Part shown: piece by piece, positions 40,599 to 51,409 of the stretch | How the letters are laid out: every line of letters starts with the position of its first letter | Numbering within the stretch: position 1 is the stretch's first letter | Origin: Cruorifilaria tuberocauda | Taxonomy: Eukaryota > Nematoda > Chromadorea > Rhabditida > Onchocercidae | Direction of reading: 5' to 3' | Assembly (NCBI GenBank): GCA_013365365.1 | Contig: JABVXU010000166.1 | Span: 44,798 to 108,797 of the forward strand | DNA length: 64,000 bases | Notes under the pieces: generated by a model | Database searches by the model: none | Told to the model about the DNA's origin: nothing | Seen by the model: the letters and a program-made list of their open reading frames with translations, nothing else | Translations under genes and position numbers: made by a program

Positions 40599-41125
40599 AG
40601 TGTACACCGCACAAGCTTCACTAATATTTCCAATTCAAATACTTGACGAATTCCGCGCCCTTTAGCAGTAATTAACCGAGAATGTATGTGAGTAAAATTC
40701 AGATTCTTTAGGATGCCGTTTAAATTTCGGACGCCAGTGACGAAATGCAATTTTCCTTGCTATCTAGAAGTTTGATACTCTTCCTCTCTCCTCATTCTGG
40801 TGGAAGAAGTTTAGTTCAAGCGTTGCTGTCCTCCTTATCATTATCAGTAGTTAACACGAGGTTAAGTAATTCACTCCAGATTCGTAATACAGTGAATTAG
40901 CTGAAAAAAGATGACATTGACAGAGACGTTAGGAATGAAAATAAAACATTAAAATTAGTTTTCAGGAGTATGTGCTGGTCTTTTATTATGACGCGAAAAA
41001 TAGAAGCAACGGAATGAGGAAGAATATTATCAATCAAATTACTTGTTTCCAAGAATGTTGGAAATTACTGTTGAGATAAATTGACCTCTATTTTAGTGTA
41101 CACCGTACAGACTTCTCTGATGTTT
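40599..41125. repeat. Diverged 31-nt duplication upstream of rnr-2
   Basis: The sequence starting AGTGTACACCG at 40599-40629 recurs at 41095-41125 with about 24 of 31 positions identical. The shared core AGTGTACACCG is exact in both. The two copies lie roughly 640 and 1130 bases upstream of the rnr-2 start codon. They may be paired regulatory elements or remnants of a local duplication. Confidence 0.45.
40651..40659. promoter_or_regulatory. E2F-like element TTCCGCGCC
   Basis: A GC-rich CGCGCC core in otherwise AT-rich DNA, about 690 bases upstream of the ribonucleotide reductase ATG. Ribonucleotide reductase genes are classic E2F targets in animals. The match to the E2F consensus is partial and the distance is long, so this is a suggestion only. 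Confidence 0.25.
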
Positions 41126-41652
41126 AATTCTCCAGCGAAGGTTAAATACAAGTACATTGAATATCTTTTACTTGCACTCAGTGACAATCTTTCTGCTTAT
41201 GATCCCATCTTTGTTGATTATCTTCAACCATAGCAGTTCTTCTTCTCTAACGTATTGTTATCTGGACTTTTCTGGTATCTGAAAACAGTTGAATGGAAAG
41301 TTTACATCTTGTTTAAGCTAGTTATTTTTCCTTAAAAATGTTCGAAAGCCACATTTTACTGCTTATGGAAGAGAAAGTAAATCATTTCTTGGCCAGAGCA
41401 CGCGCAGAAAGAAGGGAAGGGAAACAAAATTCGCAACAATCTTGAACACAATTTTATTATGCTAAAAATTTACATTAATAAAACTAACAATCAATCCTAA
41501 AATTTCTCTAGATATGAAATTAAGTAGAATTTTCGCTCTCCTTTTTTTAAATCACATCTTCAGCTGATAAATTCAAACCCTTTCCTAAGACCAACTTGTT
41601 CATACAAGGGCCAAAGTCACGAAATATAAGTTCTACTGGCAGTTTATCCAGA

Positions 41653-41735
41653 TCAAATAACTGATTATCTGATTATCAAACAAAAATACCTGATTACAAA
41701 TAACTGATCAAATAACTGTTATCAACTGATTCATA
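41653..41735. repeat. Degenerate AACTGATTATC-type tandem repeat
   Basis: Five to six imperfect copies of a unit resembling ATAACTGATTATC, interrupted by short AT runs, just beyond the 3' end of the 558-aa gene. It has no coding potential. Confidence 0.5.
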
Positions 41736-41932
41736 TAACAGGGATGGCAACAATGATATACCTCGAGAATCTTAATGGTTTTGACGTAAAATAAAAGACA
41801 ATTTGGTATAAAAAACAAACAGCATCACATATTGATAAGGCCAAAAAAAAAAAAACGATTAAAGAGCGTAAGAATCTATCGCAATGTTCAACTGCGATAT
41901 TTGGAAAAAACACTGGAATCACCATCAATTCT

Positions 41933-44900
41933 TCAATCTTCCGAGTTTTCCGTAGCCAATAATTTCACAATACTGCCCAAAAGTTCATCGGCTGATGCTT
42001 TAATCAGACTGTTAACAATGGTACGATTGTTGAAGCAGCGCAATAGTAACTTTCTGCCTTCGCAATCAATCGCCTTACAATGCACAATGGACTAAAATGT
42101 AACACTTGATCAATACGATAAGATGTCATAGTATGAAAAATAAACTGAATTCCAAAGAACTCTTTCAATTGTTTATTGCATTTCCAGAATAATTAACAAT
42201 TACCAATTTTGTTTATTAACACTAAATTTAATGGAGACGCCATATAATCTCTTTTGCATCCATTCAATGTATCGTGCAGTTTTTACAATCACTTTTGCTT
42301 TTTGTCAGTAACAATGCTTTGAACCCACCTTTTCTGTCACATAACACTGCTGAATATCATTTATCAAAGGCTGTGAAGACGTTTCTTCCGTATCTTTCAC
42401 AATATCCTTGAAAATTCGTTTATCAATGAAATATTAAAAAATTTCTATTGATTTTAATGAAAGAGAATAATGCTGTTAATTACAACTTAAATTTCGTTTT
42501 TGACTTGAGTAAAATTATTTTACATTTCTATCATAAAATAAAACTTAATTGAAACTTATTATCAAGGAATAATTAGAAGACTTTTGTGCTCATCGATAAG
42601 ACGGATGTCACCAAATAAAATTTGCAAAATGAACAAACAAAATCGCCTAAGAAATTCAAAAAATCAAAAAAAATTCAAATGTGATATTGCATGAACTTAC
42701 GATAATCTGAGGCATCTCAATCGAATGAAGTACAAATCGTGTTTTCTTATTTCTTTTATCTTCCCGAACCCAAAAAGTCGTTACACCTTTGTCTTCTGCA
42801 TTCATCAATGACCGCTTTTCGCTCGGTATTTCAATAAAACCGAACACGGATGATTTTACAGCGCCTAGCTCTTGTTTAAAGTAACCAAATGTCTCAAACT
42901 AAAATTGGACTATTTTTATGCATTTAAAAAACCCGTCAGATAGGCGGTAAAAAAGTTATTAAATAAATATTTAAATCCATTCAGCTATTCGTTAAAAGCT
43001 TTATCTCAATCCAAATTACAGAAGGACAAATATATGATATATAGTGCTAGACGATAACATTAAAATTAAGTGAAGTATTACAAATACAGCATTTCGCTGA
43101 ATTTGATCGCTCCTCAAGCTGTCGGAAACGGTCTGAAGAATCACTCACCGCATAACCATAACAAGTTGGAACTGCATGAATCTGCATCAAATCTGGACTG
43201 GTTACCAAATTCCACGTCTTGACTCTAAATTCTGGCGTACCGGGAGGACTCCATGATGTGAAGTTGATCCACGTGCCAGGAACAAGATTATTCCATCCTT
43301 TCGGCGAATCACTATCGAAACAAATTTTCAAACAAAGATAACGGGATGCTAGAACGGAGCCGTCACCCAAAACTACGCCGTTAGCTGACAGCTCTGTCTA
43401 GAATTATACCGAGTAAAGTTTCAACATATTCTACTTATTGTTGTACGTAAAGTTACTATGTAATCAATTCATAAACATCCTACGTTGTGAGAATAGAAAA
43501 TATTGCTGCTTATTTAATTCATTCAACAAGGTTGACGTACAAAATATTTAAGGAGAAGAATCTATTTTTCTATTTATTTCATAAAAGTAATCTGGAAACT
43601 TACATAGCCACTACTCATAATAATATTGATCTTCTTTGCTGCCATGTCGGAAAGATCTTTTACGGCAAAACGACTCAAACGACTAGGACCTACATCTGCC
43701 ACATATACGCATACCGGTACATAAGGACTTTTACTTAAGAATATAGGTTGCAGAAGTCCATCAGCATCGTGGATCAATCCTAGATCCTTATCTTCGCAAC
43801 ACAAATATCCCATCGGCAAAGTCGGTTCCCATTTAACGTAAACTTCCAACTATAATTTATGGAATGGTACATGATTCAAGATCGTTCTATTTACATCATG
43901 GAGTAAAAATTCACGATGAAGGTGGAGTCTTCAGAATTATCCTAATTTTATAAAGCATATTTTCTTCCGAGTTTACCAGATCTACAGTGATTTTAAGCTA
44001 CTCATCAAGAATAAAATTTAGGTTTAAACTAACAAAGTTCTGTTATCAGTTACATAGAATATAAAAGCTTACGAAAAGTGTTGGATAATCAATTACATCT
44101 TAAATCAATCTTTCTTCAGTATTTAGCTATTCTATGTTACAAGAAATACTAAAAAAAACCAAAAATAGTGATCCAAATTCGAATGGCTTCGTTGTAAACG
44201 GTTTTTTCTCCAAAGAACGATATGATCGAATCACATATAATTGTAATGGAATGCTGTAGTACGCGTTAAAATGTATGCGGCAGCCGACAGGTGTAGGTCG
44301 AACACGTTTAACATAAGCTAGTGAGATTTTAACATCTCGATATTGGCTGCTATATACATTTCGTTCACTGACTAATATACCGTCCACGCCGCTTATCTAT
44401 AACGTGATAAAAATGTATAAAGATGAGACGTTATAATACGTGAATTCTTATTATTTATCATAATTATATATTTTTGCAATGTCTATCTTGTTACCAAAGC
44501 GATTGTGGAGAGTCTATTATATCGATTCGCTCCAAAACTCTACACTATTGCTACAGTGATCTCATCATTTATTATTTCTACTATGCTTTTTATTTGTATA
44601 CTTAATGTTTTAAAACTTCATTCTTTAATGCTTTAGAATTTCATTCCGCTACAGCTATTCGACTGTAAAGTAATTCAAAAAAATACTTAAGCCTCGAGTT
44701 CCAGCCTCATATAACTCTATGCGAGTTATGGCCGGAAACAATTTCAATAATTATTTTGTTTTTATAAAAAGTATGATATCCACTGTTTTAGAATTAAGAT
44801 CAAACAGCTTTGTAAAGCGTTTTTGAAAGTTAAACTAATTATAATTATCTGTATTTAATCCCAAGTATTTAAAACTCAACTTTCAACTTCTTATCCAATA

Positions 44901-47052
44901 CTAGTATGAAGTTTAATTCATAATTTCGCCATCTCTTTTCTTGAACTTCTTCTAACTCATTCCTTGACTTTAGTCTTCATTTCCTTTATATTCTCTCATT
45001 AACACTTCGTGATTAATATTACAAAGAATGAAGTACTAAAGATTTCTTCAAGATGAAACTAAAAAAACTAAAATGATATGGATTTCTATCCTATAAAAAC
45101 CAAAACACATTACTGATTTATCGTCGACACAGTGATGGGAAGAAATTATTTTCGCCTCTTCACAAAAGTAATGGATGTAAAATGAAACGGGTGATACCTC
45201 ATACGGACATGAAACTTGAGAAAAGCATTCTCGCAGATCCGAATCGCTCTCATCGGTATCGCTGTTAACGATGGTAACAAATCTGGGATCTTCATGATTC
45301 CAAGGCTAAAAATTGAAGGAGTTTTTCAGTAATTTTTGCATTCTTCTTTATATCCGTTTAATAATTGTAATGCTTTCTAATTTGACTTTATTCACGCAGC
45401 ACATTATAAACAAAAGCAAACAATAATGAATTGAGAATTACCATCCTTTTCTCACTATTCATTAAACCATGGAATTGTACTGCAAACAACTAAAGTTGCA
45501 TTAAAATTAAAAATTTGCTTCTATTAAACACAAAGGATTTATGATTTTCAAACAATTCCGGATCTCACGGGCAAAAATTGACTAATTTTAAAATTTGAAA
45601 AATAATTATTTTTGCCATCATTTCGGAAGAGATTGGATTATTAAAGATAAGGATGTACTACGACTTACACATAAGAAGCAGAACTTACCGCTTCATTCAC
45701 CAGATTCTGTTCCTCTGACACATCGATATATTCACCGACCTCCACATTTAAAGATGATATTCTCGTTACTTCTACAGAAATCCAGCAGCTGAAAAATTGA
45801 AATTCGAAAAAACATAACTTACACGTTGACTAAGGAAACTAATTATTTGTTAAGCGATATGAAGAAGGTCCTATAATTTTAGAACCGCCTTTATGTTACG
45901 CGCTTTACTTCCATAAGCAGGCACAATTCATGTAATCAATACTAACTCATAAAAATGACCTTTCAAATGAATTTATTTTTAGGAATTACCGATATGCAAC
46001 ATCAGCAAGAAAGCAGTTCCTCAATTCAGGATCAACTCTAACTTTGCCAAACAATTCACAGTAACATTCATTTTCCCATCCACGAGCTAATAATGGTGAA
46101 AAAACACAAGTTGATTCAATCTGCAGTGATCAAGTTATGAGAAACAAAACTAAGTAAATAGTTTCCACATTACAAATCCAAATAAGAACTACTAAATGCC
46201 CATAATCTGGTCCCATGAATAATGATACGTTACTTGCATAAATTTGCCGACTACAAAATATCCTGGGGGATAAGACATTTGTCAGTTTTTTTCTACCGTT
46301 GTAGTTGTACAAGAGAATTTTACACAACCATTAAAACAATACAAAAAAAATGTCGTAAGCCTATTCAAGAATAATAAAATAAGAAATATTTCTCAACTGA
46401 GTTTACGAGCACTGAATTCAGATTATTAGGTGATTCTTACTTGCAGACAATCACCGGTGCTGCGGCAAGGATTCAGTGGATAAATCTTTACATACTTCTC
46501 AATGCAACCATCAGTAATGTTTTCTTCTTCAAATTCAATCCAATCACCGAACACAAGAGATCTACTTCTTTCAGCCTTAAGTATGGTTCAAAGTGTTGGC
46601 CATTTATAGTATTATCTAGTACATTCGCATAAACTATATTTGCACAAATTTTACTCATCCCAATTCGATATAAGGTAACAAAGCTATTACGAGGCGATTT
46701 CCATGTTTTCGGATATCCTTTTGCAGCAAGTAATAAGCTCGAAAATGTGAGTTACTGAAATATGAGCCATTTTGTGAGCCTTTTTCTAGCGCTAAAATTT
46801 CTAGTTCGCAAACTGTGCCAAATAGTAAAACAAATAAAGTTTATAAGCCGTAAATTCCAAACTTATGCAAAATAATTAAGTAAAATTTAAACCAATCACC
46901 TTATCGAGATCTTTACGTTCTTGTTTGGTCAATTTTGCTCTGTTTATTGCTGGAGCTCGTTTAATAAATAGAAGAGGGATCTTCTGCTCCACAAAAATGA
47001 CATACATTATTTCGGTTTCGCAGAGTGGTGGAGTAACCACAACACCATACAT
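41933..47052 (-). CDS. 558-aa protein with repeated beta-barrel-like modules, unrecognised
   Basis: Twelve exons in full phase agreement: 47052-47006, 46754-46691, 46575-46441, 46120-45990, 45788-45689, 45305-45198, 44396-44235, 43849-43604, 43397-43149, 42898-42701, 42406-42329, 42091-41933. The start follows TATTTCAG|ATAAAAATG, a good trans-splice context. At least four modules share an opening G-V/I-x-V (residues 3, 107, 201, 338) and, 32-44 residues later, a G-x-aromatic/R-I-x-F/V motif: VFGDWIEF (45-52), EVGEYIDV (142-149), PVGCRIHF (231-238), VPGTWINF (370-377). A partial fifth is near 434. This spacing resembles OB or cold-shock barrels (CSDE1/Unr style), which is inference. No signal peptide or membrane segment; it ends in a short acidic tail. 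Exon 7 could instead end at a poorer donor near 44164. The first exon has an alternative reading (see findings). It is head to head with STEEP1. Confidence 0.7.
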
Positions 47053-48111
47053 TTTTATCTGAAATACTGACATGTTTAATACCAAATGTTCTACTCAAAA
47101 AACATTCCAATAAAAAATGCTGAAGGCAATGGTCGAGGAACAAGGACATGAATGAGGAAATTCTAAATCCCGTGTGATATGAAGTACTTCTTGGTTAATT
47201 TAATTTACAAGCACCGCTGTTTTCTTGCACACGAACATGCAAAGCGAAGTAGAAAATTGAGCTCTTCTAAATGCTATCTCTATAAGCCAGTCCAGAAAAC
47301 AATCATTCAATGCGTTGTTCCAAAACAATATGAAACCAATTGGAAAATTACTAAACAATCCCAACATTCCACCCTTTATTTTGATCAAAATACACATATG
47401 CATACTTTTCCTTAATTTTATATTCGCTAGTTTCAATTTGATTGTTACAGTTAGCTATGTTTTATGCCCAAATTACATTCGAATACATGAGAAGACAAAA
47501 TCACCACATTTTAGAACATCATTCGAAAACAAAGCGTACTGATAACTGATAATTGGCTGCATTCAATGCATAAAAATCATAAAAGCGTATTAGTAACAAA
47601 TAAAAAGTCACGAATGTGAGCACTTGGTTTAAAATATGGATGATAAACCAACATGATACCACTGTGAGACTCATAAAATGCTCGTACTCGTACTGAGATG
47701 AACAATAAATCACACATTCCGTATATAACCGGTCATATTCCGCTCTCGGGAATCACGTCAACTACGCCGATCTTAAAATATGAGCTGGTGTGAGACTGTG
47801 CTAATTGCGAGATGGTAGAGATGGTTGAGAACCTGTTAAAGATGATAGAGTTGGTGACTGAAACTGAGCTAAAATATGTATTGGAGAGACAATAGAGATG
47901 GATGGAAATAGCGAAGCATATGTTTCCATAGATTGAGAAAATATAAATAGGTTTTGATGAGAATGGTCGAAGGTAACATGTATTTAGAGAGAGCAGTGGT
48001 GAATTTCGAAATCGCGGTATTGAATGTGCGCTCAGTAAACTGGTGTTAATGCTATTTCAGTTTCACTCTACGTTTGTTGACGTACGTTAAAAAGGAAGTG
48101 TTACAAGGAGG
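47053..48111. promoter_or_regulatory. Head-to-head intergenic region, probable bidirectional promoter
   Basis: The region separates divergent start codons of the 558-aa protein (minus) and STEEP1 (plus). Unpaired acceptors flank both ends: TATTTCAG next to 47058, and GCTATTTCAG ending at 48060, each shortly before its ATG. The middle (47700-47800) is a little richer in GC (for example TATTCCGCTCTCGGG). No TATA box or named factor site can be supported. Plus and minus ORFs at 47149-47550 are overlapping low-complexity frames and are not believed. Confidence 0.4.
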
Positions 48112-49764
48112 ATGACATCAATGATAGAAGGCGATCCTCATGAAGTGGAACATGTAGAGGATGATCGTTTTCGAGGAGAAGGTAAAATTATCGATGAGCA
48201 AGATCGTGAAGAACATTTTGTCAAACCATTACATACTTACTATTGTCATTGTGGACAGGTATGTACTTCATGTTATCTTTTGTTAAATGAAAGAAAATTA
48301 CTACAATTGGATATATATAAGAAATGCTTTCAAGATGGCGCATATTTGAGTGTATATTATAGTTCGTCCAGGGCTCAAGTGAGAAAAGTCTATTTAATTA
48401 TCGGACGTCTTTGATGAATACAGAAGTTATTTGTTTGGCTAATAATATCTAAGTTTAGATAAAATATTACTTGCTGCAAGTTGTCAACTTGGTAAATTAC
48501 TTATTAGTAATATTACAGATAGCGATGATAACAGATACACTGATAACAAGGATGCCTCTACGTCGGCGTGATCGATCACGTGTCATTGATCCTGCACGTA
48601 CAGAAGCTAAAACATTCGGTGTTAATGGTGATACAGTATACATACGAAGGTATATATTGGATATATTGAAAATCTGTTTATCGGAATTTCCGGATTTATC
48701 TCCTCGAGTTCTGATTTATTGAGAATAAGCTGATTTCAACTGAAATCAGTATACCTCTTTTCGTCCTTAGAGTTTTTGTTTTGTATGCTACTTATTTCGA
48801 GGTTGCAAACAACCTTTCTTATTCAATTTTATTATTCAATTATCAAAATATCAGTGTAACTTAAATTTACATATGGCGTAATAGTGCGCCTTTAGGATGA
48901 ACAAAGTTGTAGCCTTACTCTAGAGCTGTAGCCTTTCGTTGCAACTCTAGAATAAGCACTAAAAAAACTCTTTCACGCTACCTTGTTATTTAAATTTCAA
49001 CATATTTCTTCAGAAAAGAAGGATTGGAGCAGCAGTATAGAAAAAATTGTCACAAATGTGGGGTTCCACTTTTCTACTATCATCCATTCAACTTTAAGAA
49101 TTATCTTTTTATCTTTGATAACTCTGTACGGTCTGCGCAACAGATTGGTGGTCTTAAACTCGCAAACGAAGAGCAACCAGTTAAAAAGGTAGGTCGACAT
49201 TTTTGACTTAGCTATTTCTATATTTCCTCCTTACTGTAATTAATCGACTTGAAATTATCTTGTTTTACTATAATTTTCATTTTAATCTATATATCGTGCA
49301 ATTTAGGTGATTATGACGAAACATGTAAAAAATCAAGGGAAGGTTGGCTCAGTCACTGTTTCTACGGTCGAAGAAGCGGAGGATGAACTGGAAGCGGTAA
49401 GCAATACTTTATCCTGAATGAGTAAAATGAGTTAATGAAAGAATTTTGAGTAGTTTTTCCACGTACTAAGAAAATATGTGTAATATACATATACATTTTT
49501 TAAGAGTTTTCTTTCATATGGCTTATTGTATTATTTTATAATCCTTGCAAATTTCATGATTTAATAAAAGAGCATAATGATTACTTCTAGTTCGAATTAA
49601 TTATCAGTTTATTCCAGCGAGAAATAGCTGAATCATATACACTGAATGCTCGCATGATTGAATACCAAATGAAAAGGAAAGGGATGTTGAAAAATCAAGT
49701 TTCGGAAGAGCTGATTGAAGCGAAGAAAAGACGAGAGGAGAACAAGCGGGGAACATTATTATGA
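48112..49764 (+). CDS. steep1: STEEP1 family protein (CXorf56 / STING ER exit protein)
   Basis: In mammals STEEP1 promotes exit of STING from the ER, and the family also co-purifies with spliceosomal complexes. Nematodes lack the classical mammalian interferon response, so the ancestral role is probably in RNA processing (inference). Five exons, 229 aa (human 222): 48112-48258, 48519-48649, 49014-49188, 49307-49396, 49618-49764. Matches along the whole length include [41 protein letters not shown] with its Cxx[21 protein letters not shown], and a basic coiled C-terminal helix. The N-terminus is about 15 aa longer and acidic. The 5' UTR would be 51 bases after the TATTTCAG acceptor at 48060, fitting trans-splicing. 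Confidence 0.95.
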
Positions 49765-49817
49765 TGCATACACTTCTGATGTATATTTTTTTTAACCACC
49801 ATGTTTTCTTTAGAAAT

Positions 49818-49823
49818 AATAAA
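49818..49823 (+). terminator. Poly(A) signal of STEEP1
   Basis: AATAAA, 54 bases after the STEEP1 stop codon, on the coding strand and at a normal distance for a short nematode 3' UTR. Confidence 0.6.
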
Positions 49824-51409
49824 AGAATTGTAGATAAAATTATTAAGTTTCCTGATGACCATACTTTTGCTTCTTTAATGCAGAAGAAAAAAATAATAAG
49901 TTCGTCTATCCGAAATTTCATCAATGCAATTGAATACCAAGAATTGCAGCATCTAATGCTAATTCTAATTAGGTTTATTTGTTTAAATTTTGGAAGTATT
50001 TCTGGATGATTTCTGAAAACTTTCCCACTTTTCCAGTTATTATTTCAACAGTATGGCGAATATATATCGGAATTCAGTGGCATATGTACATGTGCTAAGT
50101 ATAATGCATGTATAAATGTCTACGGAAGACCGCTTTATGTAAAAACATGCAAAAGTATTACTGCAGAGCTTTTTGTTAGCAAATGAATGTATTAGTATTT
50201 TTTTGCTGTTTCATCACACAAATAAGTTTAACTCTGACAACTTAAATTATTTGTAACGAAATTTAGATAAGGCAGTAAATATTTTTTAGATAGGATAATT
50301 TATAATAAATAAGAAGCTATTAAATCAAAAGAATATCACTTTTTTCAGGAATTTATTACTCATTCACTTGTATATTATTAATCATTTTTTACTTTCTATC
50401 TTATGATTTGTTTTGCTTGATTTCAAACATTATTAATGCGATATTTGCTTTTGTATTATCAAGTTGTCTCAAAAATTTATTTGGTACCTCCTCATAATAA
50501 GAATTTTTGTTAGAACCAGACGAAAATGAATTTGTTGACATGCAAATAATATTTATGAAAAATTGAAGAGATTGGTCAAATTAGATTGAAACATTGAGAA
50601 ACTCGTAGTAGCGAGAGTGTGTCAATAACGAAGTATACGTAGAACTAATAAATGAAATGAAGATATTCAATCGAGACACATCGGTATAATTTTTAGAACA
50701 CTTCTATAAAGTTAAAAAAAGTCCTGAGAGTGTTACGGTAAAGTATAGCTCAGTTGGTAGGGCAAGGACTGTGGAGTGCGATTATATGGTGTCGGATGGA
50801 CGGCTGGTTTGAATTTGCTTAGATTGTCGGTTTGAGGATTTTTAAGACTGATAACTGTTAGCTGTAGTTTTTAAGGAAAATTTTTACATGTACAATCAAA
50901 AATTAAAGACACTATGATGACACCTTTGGCCCAACGTATATATCATTAGCATATTTTCGGTAGTCAATTATTTAATATCCGATAAATTTCTATTTGTTTC
51001 ATTTCTCAAGTGTATCATATTTTAAATTAATGCAGCAATCAGAAAAGGAATGTTTTGTAGATACATAGAAATGAACTGACAGAGCAAAATAAACGGTATT
51101 TCTATTTGTATACCACAATAGAATACTACTGTAGAGCATTATTAGACGAGGAATGGAATAATTGATTATAAAAAATATTTCAAGCATCAATTTGAACTAT
51201 GGTATATTACTAAAAAATTGATTTATTCTATCTGCTTAAAGAGGATTTTTCACTAACCCTTCTTGTTTAAATAAATTTGGATTAGAAAGAATTAAGTATA
51301 CATTGGAACAACAAATAAGATAAAATTTTGCTCATCTGACTCTTCTCCGGTATATCGTAAGAGTTATCATCAATCGATTGCTTGATCGTTTTAGGATCTT
51401 TGTTATTTT
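49824..51409. other. Intergenic region between convergent STEEP1 and TPR genes
   Basis: AT-rich 3' flank of two convergent genes. Apart from the tRNA-like relic at 50738-50817 nothing stands out. The open frames at 49761-50009 and 51190-50999 are low-complexity and lack splice or start context. Confidence 0.5.
50738..50817 (+). pseudogene. tRNA-Tyr-like relic
   Basis: TAGCTCAGTTGGTAGGGCA is a near-perfect internal box A and D-arm, followed by AGGACTGTGGA, which mirrors the anticodon arm of eukaryotic tRNA-Tyr (GGACTGTAGA) with the GTA anticodon changed to GTG. After a 20-25 nt insertion, where tRNA-Tyr genes usually carry an intron, comes GGCTGGTTTGAATTTGC, a degraded box B and T-arm. The acceptor and T stems do not pair well, so a working tRNA is unlikely. 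It may be a decayed tRNA gene or the head of a tRNA-derived SINE. Confidence 0.55.

Larger units (their letters stand above)
39964..41932. other. Upstream region of rnr-2 and 3' flank of the 558-aa gene
   Basis: Two kb between two minus-strand genes. A GC-richer block at about 40530-40870 is the likeliest promoter of rnr-2. A minus ORF across it (40750-40508, 80 codons) has no splice partner and is probably fortuitous. The block contains a TTCCGCGCC element and a 31-nt sequence repeated 0.5 kb further upstream. Further left, 41653-41735 is a degenerate repeat. Confidence 0.45.

Noticed and set aside
46130..46327. Extra exon of the 558-aa gene with acceptor CCCCCAG and a sensible-looking frame (GKFMQVTYHYSWDQ)
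   Set aside because: The phase left by exon 3 gives an immediate stop, and skipping it joins exons 3 and 4 perfectly.
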